Assembly (NCBI GenBank): GCA_014904985.1
Contig: MU128924.1
Span: forward strand, 376,607-438,654
Direction of reading: 5' to 3'
Origin: Hydnum rufescens UP504
Lineage: Eukaryota > Basidiomycota > Agaricomycetes > Cantharellales > Hydnaceae
Length of the DNA stretch: 62,048 bases
Shown: piece after piece, positions 45,561 through 55,744 of the stretch
Position numbering within the stretch: the stretch's first letter is position 1
Layout: each line of letters starts with the position of its first letter
Translations under genes and position numbers: made by a program
The notes under the pieces: model-generated
What the model was told of the DNA's origin: nothing
The model's input: the letters and a program-made list of their open reading frames with translations, nothing else
Database searches by the model: none

Positions 45561-45663
45561 TTCAACAATCCCCAATTCTTGCTGAAGATCCATCTCAAGG
45601 TACACGATTTCTATTCAATTTCTCCGATCACTGTGATCTTCTTCGTCCCCCAATTGTGCCATT

Positions 45664-46242
45664 GTGCATGATATCAATACGCTGGATGAGCGTTATCGAG
45701 TGGGGAGGATAGGTGAGAGCAAGACACAAAGAATGGAGTCAATCGTCATGTCGTTGGGACACCGATTGGACTATTTTGTGTCCTCATTCCGTCACGACCT
45801 CACTCTTCACACGAGCAGGATTACCGACAGATTGTACGAACCATCCATTGCCTGCGCGCGAAATGTCTCTGGGAGAGTGTACGGCGTATCTGGTGGGCTT
45901 TTCCAAAGTGTCTACACCTCAGGTTGGGCAGCAAATCGGGCACGTGGAGTCCTGGCCAGCACAATGTATGACGCATATTCCATTCCGGACGTGGTGGCAG
46001 CTGATGCACAGGTGCAAACTTTGTTAGACTTGGATGATACAGGGATGCCTAGTTTCTTGCGGGAGGCGTCTATCCAACCAGGGACGAGGATTGGGCACTA
46101 CCAACAGTGGAAGGTCATCGACGAGGTCAAAGGAGCTGGGAAGGAAAGGGGATGCATGCATTGGGATGATGTACATGAATTCGGTTGGGTGTACACTGGC
46201 GATCTCAAGCCCGACACTAGGTCCAAATCGCCTGTGATGTAA
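45664..46242 (+). CDS. Hypothetical protein, 192 codons
   Basis: A clean plus-strand frame (MHDINTLDERYRVGRIGESK) with a Ser/Arg/Asp-rich middle (LGHRLDYFVSSFRHDLTL, then YGVSGGLFQSVYTSGWAANR) and a C-terminal part rich in charged residues (HWDDVHEFGWVYTGDLKP). It has no obvious intron, membrane segment or named domain. It sits convergent with the SOF1 pseudogene (46797). It could be an exon of a larger gene starting near 45100. Not recognised. Confidence 0.4.
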   Translation: MHDINTLDERYRVGRIGESKTQRMESIVMSLGHRLDYFVSSFRHDLTLHTSRITDRLYEPSIACARNVSGRVYGVSGGLFQSVYTSGWAANRARGVLASTMYDAYSIPDVVAADAQVQTLLDLDDTGMPSFLREASIQPGTRIGHYQQWKVIDEVKGAGKERGCMHWDDVHEFGWVYTGDLKPDTRSKSPVM

Positions 46243-46796
46243 AATGATCCTAATTAGGCACCCACCTGTATTTACCGAGATGTTGGCGAACATAGGTAAG
46301 GCTTGCGTTGGATCTGGGGCGGATGGATGGGATGAGGTGGACTCGGGATTGGTTTGTATTGATGGGGAATTTGCGTCACATAAAGCTAAGCTATGGGGAA
46401 GCCACGAGCCCTCCACCATTTAGTGTTTCTCATTGGGTGTGCCATTGGCCATCTATCCATCTCCCCTCAACTTGGTTTCAAGTCATTGCAGTTGGCTTTC
46501 TCCAAGGATGGGGCTGGTTGCGATAAGGATTTGTCCTTCTGACTTGTTGGCCAGGAGCGAATAACAACGCCGATGCATCTTGCGTCCCGGGCAGTGCATG
46601 ATGTTCACACTAACTAGAAGGACCCCCAATAATCACACCCTATTACATCGTTCTGATGACAAGGGATGAGAAGACATTGAACCATCAATAATCGTTCAGT
46701 TCCAGAGCTGTGGTCATCCACACGTTCAGGAAATCGCGTCACCTCAGAGAATTAATGATATTTCCCCTTGTAGGTCACACAAAGAGAAAATTGGAA

Positions 46797-48286
46797 TCAT
46801 GATTGCTCGGCCCCAACGACCTTGTGCCGCTCCACCTTGGGCTTTGTTTCTCCTGCTCCCGAATGTTTCTGCTGCTGCTCTTCCTTGACTCTTTGCACAT
46901 CCAGCATTGTCTGCTTAAGTTTAGCTGCATTATAAATCGATTTCGGCAGATGTTGACGTGTGAAATGAACAAGATGAATCCAGCCACAGGGTCACAGGTT
47001 AACATACCGTTCGATCTTGCTAACTTCCGGATTATATGTCCATTCCTCCCACAGTTTAACTCTATGTTCTCTTGGGGCACGTTAGCGACCTTTGATAATA
47101 AGAATGAATCGTGCATCCCCAGTGTATATTGTTGAGAATACACTGGATACGAAAGCAGGATGGATCAGGAACAGTCACAGGAACATTTGTGGAGTCTTAC
47201 CGCTGCATGCGTGTTGTATGATAGGCTCCGTTACCCCTTCCATCCACCTCATTCCATATCCGAATTGTCTGATCCCACCCCCAGATATGAATTCAACCCC
47301 AGTTGGACTTCACCCACAACCGCCATGAGGTCCTTGTCTATTTGAGTAGGTGATGCAAGGAGCTGCACATCGAATGATGTAAAGGTTGTGGTCTTCAGAG
47401 GCAAGGAGGATAGAAGTACGAAGGGTCGGGGACCACGCCAGAGCGTTCGCATGCGTCTTCATAATGCAGTCATGGGTGGTCAACGTGATTTCTTTGAATA
47501 AAGTATATACACCTGGAAGGGTAATCTTCATTCGGCTTCGCCTGTTCTGACATCAAGAGTAAAAGTCCGATCTGAACCAGTAGAAGCTAAAACAGAGGTT
47601 TCAGGTAGATCAAACTTTAGAACAGTCATTGTTCCTGTTGATGTTGGGAAATTAAGGTTCACAATGGGGGAGGATCCATACCAAGTATGATTTGAGTGCC
47701 ACAGCAGAAAATAGTGCACCCAGAAGTGTCCTTCATTTCATCCCAGATGTGCACGCTGTGGGAAGCTGCGGCGAATAACGCATTTGTTCGATGATGATCG
47801 ATCGCACTGATGGTGTGAAGCGTCGATGACAAGATTACTTTGGCTACCAGGGATAGCTTCTGTACTTGAGTGTGCTTTTGCCGTGGAAAACCGTAGGTGA
47901 TTTCCTATAAGGACAACATAGCTTTGAATCAGTAAGCTCATGATCCAAATGCATGGATGAACCATCTGCGCCAGAGTATCTTCAACTACATCACCTCTGC
48001 CATCCCTGTCCGAAGATGTCCTTACATCCCACATTTCAACGGTTGGGTCCACTCCACACCACAGCTAAGCAATCGGCCCAAGTCAGCAAAGCATCTCCCT
48101 GTCATGCTACCTTTGTGTGCCACGGGGAGTCGTAATGGATATTTACGCTGCGGGAGGGTGTGGAGAATTATCTCTGGGGAAGAAAAGACAGAAAACTTTG
48201 ATCAATGGCAATTGGACACTGGATCGGCCGGGGAGAGCAACAACAGCCAAGCTGTAAGCTTTCCTCATCACCACATTGACACCATC
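46797..48286 (-). pseudogene. SOF1: SOF1/DCAF13-like WD40 U3 snoRNP factor, broken
   Basis: SOF1 (human DCAF13) is a nucleolar WD40 protein of the small-subunit processome. In minus-strand order: VDPTVEMWDVR (about 48045); FPTSTGTMTVLKFDLPETS then VLASTGSDRTFTL (47660-47550); ANALAWSPTLRTSILLASED (about 47440); SPTGVEFISGG, then in a shifted frame GWDQTIRIWNEVDGRGNGAY with HTTRMQR; an intron; RVFSTIYTGDARFIL; and the diagnostic C-terminus RQHLPKSIYNAAKLKQTMLD, VKEEQQQKH, stop at 46797-46799. Lesions: a lost Tyr codon in TLYDVRTG, a frameshift near 47295, and deletion of about 25 codons of a WD repeat near 47085. The N-terminus is missing and KDZ copy 2 starts at 48287. Confidence 0.8.
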
Positions 48287-48505
48287 CAGGCTGGTCAGAC
48301 ACTTCCATTGATCTCAAAAGGCATGTCATTTTGATGTTTGTATAGGACCTAATAGGCCTGTGTTCTCTTTGATATCAAATATTGATCAAAAGGGGCCTTT
48401 ATATCAAACAAGTGCAGTTTTGACATAGTTTTGACATCAATTTGAGATCAAAGTATGGACTTGAACTTTTACTAGGCTTTATTTGAGATCAAAGTACGGA
48501 CTTGA
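48287..48505 (+). repeat. R-type end and subterminal palindromes of KDZ copy 2
   Basis: CCAGGCTGGTCAGACAC (48287-48303) is 13 of 13 identical to the right end of array elements a and b over CCAGGCTGGTCAG. It is followed by at least five TTTGATATCAAA-type 12-bp palindromes (near 48310, 48370, 48400, 48443 and 48483; variants TTTGAGATCAAA and TTTATATCAAA). Such clustered subterminal motifs are typical transposase binding sites. The KDZ coding region ends about 320 bp further on. Confidence 0.6.
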
Positions 48506-48611
48506 GAATTCTGTTAGGCTTTATGCAAGTTTGGCCATCTGTCATTCATCCAATCAATCAAAAACAATAAACCAACTAAAGAATTTATACATAGGAAAAA
48601 GAATCATAATC

Positions 48612-51603
48612 CTAGGCTTCTTCTACACTAGCTTGATCCATAGCAACTATCAAACTGGCCTCCTGTGGCTTGAAGGACTCTTCCAACTCTCCACCCTCTG
48701 TATCATCAGAACTTGCATCAGAATCATAGTCTGCAGATGATCTCTCATTCCTTCGAGTAGTCAGGGGAGGCTGGAGATCTGATATGGCAGTAGCATCAAA
48801 CTCCATTTCATGTTGAACCTGAGTCCAAACAGCATGGTGTTCTTGCATTGGCAAAGGCCTGCAAATATTATCCCAAGAAGGAGCACCAGATGAGATAGGA
48901 ACCTGGACCATGTCCTTTTTCCAAGCTGTCATCCACTCGTACAGCTGGTTTGCCTGGTGAAGTGCAAAATATGATACATCTTCATCTTCAGACCCCATGA
49001 ATACCTCCATCACACGAGAATACTCCTCACAGAACCAAGTCTGAAGATTTGCATGCTCAGCCTTGCATCTCTCAAGCTCCTGGCGACAGTTGGCTATCTC
49101 TTGTGAGAGCCGGATACCCTCTTTGACTGAAGGGTCACCCAGCCATGGGGCACAATCCCATCAGGAAAATTTGCGATATCACCTCTCGAATCCTCCCAAA
49201 TATCCTGATCCACATCAAGTTGGTAGAGTCCCTCCATTGTGAGCATAGGAGGAACATATGCCCCCCTCCGAATACCTCCTTTCCCCCGAAGTGCCACCAG
49301 TTCCTTCAACTTTGCATTGTATTTCTTCACTGTGGCTTCAATTCCTCCAGACCGACTTTTGACTGCTTTCTCAACATGGGCCTTGGTCTTTTGGTCCAAT
49401 ATGCGACTTGAATTTGCATGGTCCAAAGTTGCAAGCTCAAACTTCCTGGCTCTCAGCTTCCTGAGGAGCTGCTCCCGAAGCACACGAAGGTTGAGCTGGA
49501 CATTAACCCATTTATCCCTCTTGAGCTGGCTTAATTCAGCAGCAGATGTCCGGTCAGATAACCATAGCTCATCAGTCTTCTTCTTGATGGTACCCTCCAA
49601 GTGCTGGATAGCCTCCCTCAACAGCTGGACCTTCTCTTGCCACTCTGCCTGTACCAAGTTGCTTGCTGTTGACTCCCCTTCAACCAAATTTATCCCCTCT
49701 GCAATAGCATCCTTCAGATTCTCTTTCTGAGATTCAAGGGTTGTGGTCAGAGATATGATCCTTTCAATTGCCTGTGCACCTTTGGTCTGAGATTGGCGTG
49801 AAACTGGTCAGCTATGGTACTCTCGTTGAGCCTTAAACTGGTCCAGTAAATAACTGATAGAGCGATTCCCCAGCTTCATTTCAGCCTCCTCCATATGTCT
49901 TTGTGCCCGATCAAGTCAGTCCTGGAGCCACTTTCCCATTCCTACTCGCTTTACCCGATCAATATGCTCCATCTGAAGGTCAAGAATGAAGAGACATCGG
50001 TGATAACCTGTGACCCGCAGCCCAGGGATAAGTTGGTGAAGTTGGCTCCAAAATCGCTCACATCCTTCACCATCTGAGAGACCCCAATGCTCTGATTTAC
50101 GTGGATGGTACCAGAGCTGGCATGCCCCACTGATGACCATATGCATGGAATATAGAAACCCCCCACTCAAAGCGAGGCAGCCATTCTGGCCTGAACTTCC
50201 ACTTCTTCAAACTTTGATCCATCTGACAGCCAATATCATACAAGGCTCCAACCCTCCAACGACCTGGTAAGTGGTTCAGAAGAGTCTCAAGGAGGGCAAA
50301 GACATAGAACTGCTTCTCGCCCGGAGTCCACATGCTTGCTACTGCAAGTGGCAAATCATGACGCACAAGAGAGCCATGACCCCAGTGTCTTCAAAAAACT
50401 GTGTTGATGCCTTAACCCGATCTCCATCAGCTGCAATGAATGACTCCCTACATGCATCATATGCTGAGTTCAGTGCATGGAGACCTGTTTTCAACCTTAT
50501 CAATCAGAGGGATCTCCATTCAAAATCATGAAGTTTCTGCTTTCTGCTTCTGGCGCAGCATGTGATGTCTGGCAGTCGCATCTCTGCATTCTCCCTCCCC
50601 ACTGCTCAGGTACCCCCTTGCTAAACATTTTCCCAGGGCAATAATTCGGAGGATTGGATTCCTGCTCTTCCCTTATCGTCAGCTCGTCGGATCTCCTATG
50701 CACGGATCCGTTTGAGTCGGAAGTTTCCATCAATACAAACAATGCCTGGACTCTGTAGGTTCATACAATTAGATTAGATATCACATCATGAAATCCTATT
50801 CTACTCCACTTCTATCCTAGGAGATTCTGTATAGTTTCCTCAAAACACAGTGGACATCGGACCTCAGTAGCGCACTGGGGGGGTGCATGAAATCCACGAT
50901 GCAGCGTGCAGGAGCAGGACGTTGGGAGCGGATCGGGTGAGGCAAGCTTCAGTTGACTCTGAGCGTTGGGATATTTATGGCCATTCACCGGGTTCTCTCA
51001 TCCAACTCATTGTTCAAACACTCTTATCACCTGCAATTATCTGGTGATTTCTGCTCTCAACCAAGCGAACCAAGCACTTGATAGTTGCAATTGCATTTGC
51101 AAAGCTGTCCCGAATGGTCTCCCGTGGCAAATTCATGCCACGAGCCTGAGATATTCCACCACCGTGGCTCCCATGCCCTTTCTGGTGTGCCATGTTGAGA
51201 AAAAGGGCGGCTAGCAAATTCCAGACATGTCGAGACTGACTCCAAGCTAGGAACAAAGGGTGGTGCAGGAAAAAGGCTCCGCCCAATGAGCTGGATCCCT
51301 GTGTGGGCACAATGAGACTTCGTAGCACATAGTTCTCCATCGCTCCCATCGGAAAGCAGAGCCACGTTAAGGGGAAGCGAAGCTTCTTGCCAATGTGCAC
51401 AACCGATTGCCAGGGTACTGCTTAGCAGAATTGGAGACATTCGCGCATGACTTTCCATGAAAGGGCGTAGAAGGCTGGGAAGCACATCATTGTTCCACCC
51501 TATATGCCTGAGCATGTTTACGGCGTGCATGGCGAGATCGCCTATCTTTCAGTTGCTGTATTTAGAGGGAGAAGCCTTGACACTCTCTATGCAGAGCAAG
51601 GGC
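48612..51603 (-). pseudogene. KDZ-family DNA transposase, copy 2 (main body)
   Basis: Minus-strand order: HARRKHAQAYRWNNDVLPS with LLRPFMES (51540-51440); a Cys-containing segment and LFPAPPFVPSLESVSTCLEF (about 51250); a finger region near 50830; IVCIDGNFRLKRIR (about 50720, Asp of the first strand); AYDACRESFIAADGDRVKAS; FFEDTGVMALLC; SMWTPGEKQFYVFALLETLL; VGALYDIGCQ (50240, second Asp); FHAYGHQW; SDGEGCERFW (about 50060, Glu); then a C-terminal coiled region (49687-49094) and an acidic tail ending near 48612. Scattered frameshifts (near 50355, 50140, 49080) break it, but it keeps all three candidate catalytic acids and is the best core here. The N-terminal exon is displaced to 55745-56060. 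Confidence 0.8.
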
Positions 51604-51628
51604 NNNNNNNNNNNNNNNNNNNNNNNNN
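51604..51628. other. Assembly gap (25 N)
   Basis: Twenty-five N bases separate the intact KDZ flank from a poly-A tract and the inside of element c. See 53519-53630 for a duplicated flank that points to a questionable join. Confidence 0.95.
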
Positions 51629-53518
51629 AAAAAAAAAAAAAAAAGGGAAAGAAAAGGGGGGGAAGGGATTTAAAGGGTTTAATTGGCCCCTGAAGTAAAA
51701 CAAATACAGCAAGATGAAGACCCGCTGAATGAACCCCCCCCCCCCCCCCCCCGCAAATGACAATGCCCCCGCAAAACGAAAGCCACAAACGCGCCCCGCC
51801 AAAAGAACGAGCGCCAAACAAAACCCAGGAATGAGGACGCATGACACAGGACCACGGAACCCCCCAGACAAACCACACACCCGCTTCGGCGGGTGTGTGG
51901 TAATCTTAAGATAAGTTTTTATTGTGCCAAAGGAGCAGCATACGCTGCTCCTTTCGCATAGGTTTTTCTTTCTTTTTTACTAACATATTATTCATTTTTT
52001 ATTATAGTTTCTAGGTTAACGAATCCGCACCCGACAACCCCCAAACCCACCTGAGCCCCGTACGAAAACCCAATAGAGGAAGGCACGTGACCGTGGTATG
52101 AACGAGTACCACACCTGCTTCAGCGGGTGTGGTACTACAAGGTAAGTAAAGCTGTACACCCCCAATGGCACAAAAAGAGCAGCGAATGCTGCTCTTTTTG
52201 TGCCAGTTTTAATTTTCTAACTAATACATCTATCATTCCAGGCTCTCGCTTTAAATGAAGACCCGTGAAAGGGAACTGCCCCCCCCCCGAAACGATATCC
52301 CGCCGAAACCCACGATGACGACATGCCGAACGAAGACATGAAACAACACATGAACCACACATCCACTACAGCAGGTGTGTGGTTCTATACAAGGTAAGTA
52401 ACCTTGTGTACCCACAATGGCGTAAAAAGAGCAGCAGATGCTGCTCTTTTTACGCTGGTTTTAATTTTTTACTAACACATTATTTATTATTCTAGGTACC
52501 GCCTTACCACAAACACCAAAATGAAGACCCGCCAAAGGAACCCCCCCCAGGGAATGACAATGCCCCCGCCACACGGAAACCAACAATGTGACCCACCAAA
52601 ATGAGTGCCAAACGAAACCCGCCGAACCGAGGAGTGAAACCAGGCCAGACCACACACCCGCTACCGTGGGTGTGCCCACCCCAACAGACACTAGGGACCA
52701 GTCCAAATGACCAGCCCAATGGTGAACCGCCAAGCCACAGCCTCCCTTCCCTTGAAATGGCCAGCGACGAGCCCGCCGAGTCCCGATGAAGAAGCAGAAG
52801 GCACCACACACCTGCTAGGCCGGGTGTGTGGTGCTACTAGGTTGTTTTTTTTTTTTTTTGCATTTCTATGGACAGTGCCACACCTGCTTGAGTGGGTGTG
52901 GTGCTACGTAGTTTTTTTTAAGTTTCTACAGATGGTACCACACACCCGCCCAAGCAGGTGTGTGCTACTAAGTAGTTTTTTTATTTTTTATTTTTATTTT
53001 ATTTTTAAGGACGGTACCACACACCTGCCCATGTGGGTGTGTGGTGCTACTAAGTAGTTTTGTTATTTTTTTATTTTTAAGGACAGTACCACACACCCAC
53101 CCATGCGGGTGTGTGGTGCTACTAAGTAGTTTTTTTATTTTATTTCTACGGACGGTACCACACCTGCCCAAGCGGGTGTGGTATTTTTTTACTAATTGAA
53201 TTTTTAAATAAATAAATAAATAAATAAGTCCTAATTGGGCAAGTGCTCAACATGCAAATGGGTAACCAGAAAGCCTGCCTAGGCAGGCCTCAAATATATG
53301 TATAATAAGTGATAATAAATAAATAATTATAAATGGAACACTATCATCACCAATAAGTCCATATGGCCTGCTGTCCTGCAAGTCTGAGATTCTCTAAGTC
53401 CCAGTTTTGGCCAATTTTCGGCCATTTCGGCCAGAATAGTGATGGGACCTACTTAGGTACCATTATCTGCCCCAAAAGTGGTACCTAACTAGGTAGGCTT
53501 AGATGACTGACCAAGGTG
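51629..53518. mobile_element. Copy c: array element in KDZ copy 2, left end missing
   Basis: The right terminus (GATGACTGACCAAGGTG, ending 53518) is the reverse complement of the L-type end, with the GGTACC block and GGCC-rich subterminal repeats before it. Three plus-strand intron-like units (51911-52495) are followed by five CCACAC-type hairpins without introns, spaced 60-90 bp (about 52803-53190), and an AT-rich end. The inner and left parts are lost in the gap. The C-run at 51735-51752 and the A-run at 51629 may be assembly artefacts. Confidence 0.75.
51911..52495 (+). repeat. Copy c: three hairpin-bearing intron-like units
   Basis: Units are 51911-52014, 52142-52241 and 52394-52495 (100-104 nt). 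Donors of the last two are AAG|GTAAGT; the first reads AAG|ATAAGT, a G-to-A change that would block normal splicing. Branch motifs are ACTAAC or CTAACTAAT; acceptors TAG and CAG. Stem-loops lie at about 51926-51958, 52166-52204 and 52420-52456. The second stem is long (about 18 bp including TGGCAC / GTGCCA). Confidence 0.8.
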
Positions 53519-53630
53519 CATGACTTTCATGAAAGGGCGTAGAAGGCTGGGAAGCACATCGTTGTTCCACCTATATGCCTGAGCATGTTTACGGCGTGCA
53601 TGGCGAGATCGCCTATCTTTCAGTATCTGT
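53519..53630. repeat. Duplicate of KDZ flank 51446-51556
   Basis: About 110 bp following element c repeats the KDZ copy 2 sequence at 51446-51556 with three small differences. After CTATCTTTCAG the two diverge: the left copy continues into sequence like 55737, the right copy into the minisatellite at 53640. This suggests an empty and a filled allele, or two KDZ paralogues, joined at the gap. Confidence 0.75.
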
Positions 53631-53639
53631 ACGAGTAAA

Positions 53640-53990
53640 GGCTGTCACCCATGCATGCCAGCTTGTACTCTTGTCTTAGGTGGCTGCTTTGTCCATACAT
53701 GGCTGGTACTCTTGCCTTAGGTGGCTGCTTTGTCCATACATGACTTGTACTCTTGCCTTAGCTGGCTGCTTTGTCCATACATGGCTTGTACTCTTGCCTT
53801 AGGGCCTGTTTGGATACCCCAGAAACATTTCAAAGAAACACATTTCTCAATATAAAAATGGCAAAATGACCTGAAACATTTCACCATTTTTATATTGAGA
53901 AAAGCATTTCTTTGAAATGTTTCTGAGGTATCCAAACAGGCCCTTAGGTGGCTGCTGTGAGCCTATGGTGCCAGCTTTGAGCCTGCCATT
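53640..53990. repeat. Minisatellite of about 45 bp, four to five copies
   Basis: Units carry GGTGGCTGCTTTGTCCATAC, then TGGCTTGTACTCTTGCCTTA. A Tourist-like MITE is inserted in the last unit (53802-53943). Confidence 0.85.
53799..53946. mobile_element. Tourist-like (PIF/Harbinger) MITE with TTA duplication
   Basis: The element 53802-53943 (142 bp) is almost entirely an inverted repeat, with ends GGGCCTGTTTGGATACC and GGTATCCAAACAGGCCC. TTA lies on both sides (53799-53801, 53944-53946). The terminal sequence and 3-bp duplication are those of Tourist-type MITEs. The inner sequence CACATTTCTCAATATAAAAA also occurs in decayed form at 57040-57175. Confidence 0.85.
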
Positions 53991-54860
53991 GTTAGTATGA
54001 GAGGATTGGATCAATCTTGTTTTTATTACATAATCCACATGATGTATATAGCTTGGGAATTGATCTCCTATCAAGTTTTTCTTTTGCCAAGGCTGTGGGC
54101 CCCAATTAAGCTCTGTGATACCTGGAGATTAACCCACAGTGAAGTGGTGTTCCTGTCTCCCTGGCTCTAATGTCCCCATGCTGCATGCACCACCCTCCTT
54201 GTGTCCATGAATCCCACCATGTGTGTGGGTTCATCACATGACCAAACCCAAACTCATATTCAACCCCATGACACTGTATCTGAAAGTATAGCCTGTATTG
54301 ACTTGAAGCTGTAACCTGCAACCATGGCCCCTGTGGTTAACCTGCAACTGAAACTGAAACCATACCTGTACCCTGAAAAAGTTACCTGACTGTATTGTGG
54401 CTGACCTGCACCCATAACCCATGATGCTGTTATACCTGATCTTCACCTATCACATGCACACCCTCCATTCCTTTGTACTGCCAGTGCAGATATCCCTTAT
54501 GTAACCAACCCTGCCACTCTTTTTTTTCATTTGTTCCTGGTGGACTTTTTTTCCTATTCTGATTGAGACCTGTCCTCTGCTGTTGGGATTGGATCAGTCT
54601 CATCTTGATTATGTAATCCACATGATATACAGTATATAGCTCAGGATCCCCTGACCCCCTATTAAGTTTTTCTCTCACTAACAGCCATAAGTCTGTATGC
54701 CTGCATTTAAAAAATGATATAATCTGTATTTTCATGAGATAACCACATTGATTATGCCAAACTGAAATGCATTTCATCAAGGTATTTTAAATGGAAATTC
54801 ATATTAGAATAGCATTTGGGACTCTGGGGCCAATACACTTGTATCTGAGGATGTCAAATT
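53990..54860. repeat. Region with a diverged direct repeat, no clear gene
   Basis: 53996-54090 and 54583-54680 are diverged direct copies (ATTGGATCA, ATGTAATCCACATGATAT, AAGTTTTTCT). Minus-strand frames in both encode HVDY[VI]IK[TM]RLIQS, a fragment typical of decayed TE proteins. I see nothing recognisable in the rest. Confidence 0.45.
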
Positions 54861-54904
54861 CAGATGTGGAATCAAGACAATTCTCCCCATATGCACTCTA
54901 CAGA

Positions 54905-55445
54905 ATACACCCCCCCTGCTAATACACCCCCCCTGCTGGAAACAACCCCCCTGCTGGAAACAACCCCCCCCTGCTGGAAACAACCCCCCCTGCTGGAAAC
55001 AACCCCCCCCTGCTGGAAACAACCCCCCCTTGGTGGTAACACCTCCCTCCCTTGGTGGTAACACCCCCCTCCCTTGGTGGTAACACCCCCCTCCCCCTGT
55101 TGGTAACACCTCCCCCCTTCCTGGTAACACCCCCCCCTTATTGGTAATACCCCCCCCCCTTCCTGGTAACACCCCCCCCTTATTGGTAATACCCCCCCCC
55201 CTTCCTGGTAATACCCCCCTCCCTTCCTGGTAATACCCCCCCCCCCTTCCTGGTAATACCCCCCTCCCTTCCTGGTAATACCCCCCCCCTTCCTGGTAAT
55301 ACCCCCCCCTTCCTGGTAATACCCCCCTTCCTGGTAATACCCCCCCCCCTTTGGAGTTACCAACCTCCCCCAACAAACCCCCCCTTGGAATTAGACCCCC
55401 CCTCTGAAGGTAATAATCCCCCTCCCCATTTAACAACCCCCCGGG
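54905..55445. repeat. C-rich minisatellite, G-quadruplex-prone minus strand
   Basis: Over 20 tandem units of 19-24 bp consist of a C6-C9 run followed by TTCCTGGTAATA, TGCTGGAAACAA or TTGGTGGTAACA variants. The minus strand therefore has a G-run of six or more every 20 bp or so, ideal for G-quadruplexes. Minus-strand open frames here are Gly-rich low-complexity products and not genes. Confidence 0.9.
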
Positions 55446-55524
55446 CAAGTGGATTGATTGTGCTCCCTTGGTACCACTTAGAAGTGCCAGTACATAGGAT
55501 TCTAATTACCAAATAAATGTGTAG

Positions 55525-55605
55525 TCTCCTTAGTCTTATTGGTTAAGGTGGATTGCTGCTGTAATGGCATTAAGAGGTCCCATGTTCAAACCTGAGTGAG
55601 GGCAT
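55525..55605 (+). repeat. Second possible tRNA-derived SINE head
   Basis: TTATTGGTTAAGGTGG (about 55536-55551) resembles an A box, and CATGTTCAAACCTGAG (about 55582-55597) a B box at tRNA-like spacing. The T stem is imperfect. See also 7005-7090. Confidence 0.35.
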
Positions 55606-55744
55606 TTGTTTTTGGCACCTTGGCTCTCATCACATGGGATCCCCTGGCTCACTGCCCAGTTCAAACTCCGCAGATGAGCTAAGCAAAATTGGAACTCTGA
55701 AGATGAGGTAATCCTTGACCTAACTCCCTTCTGTTATAGATTTT

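Noticed and set aside
51457..51880. Open frames crossing the N gap
   Set aside because: They are read through unknown bases and homopolymers and have no meaning.
54804..55448. Long minus-strand Gly-rich open frame
   Set aside because: It is a by-product of the C-rich minisatellite and has no codon or domain signal.
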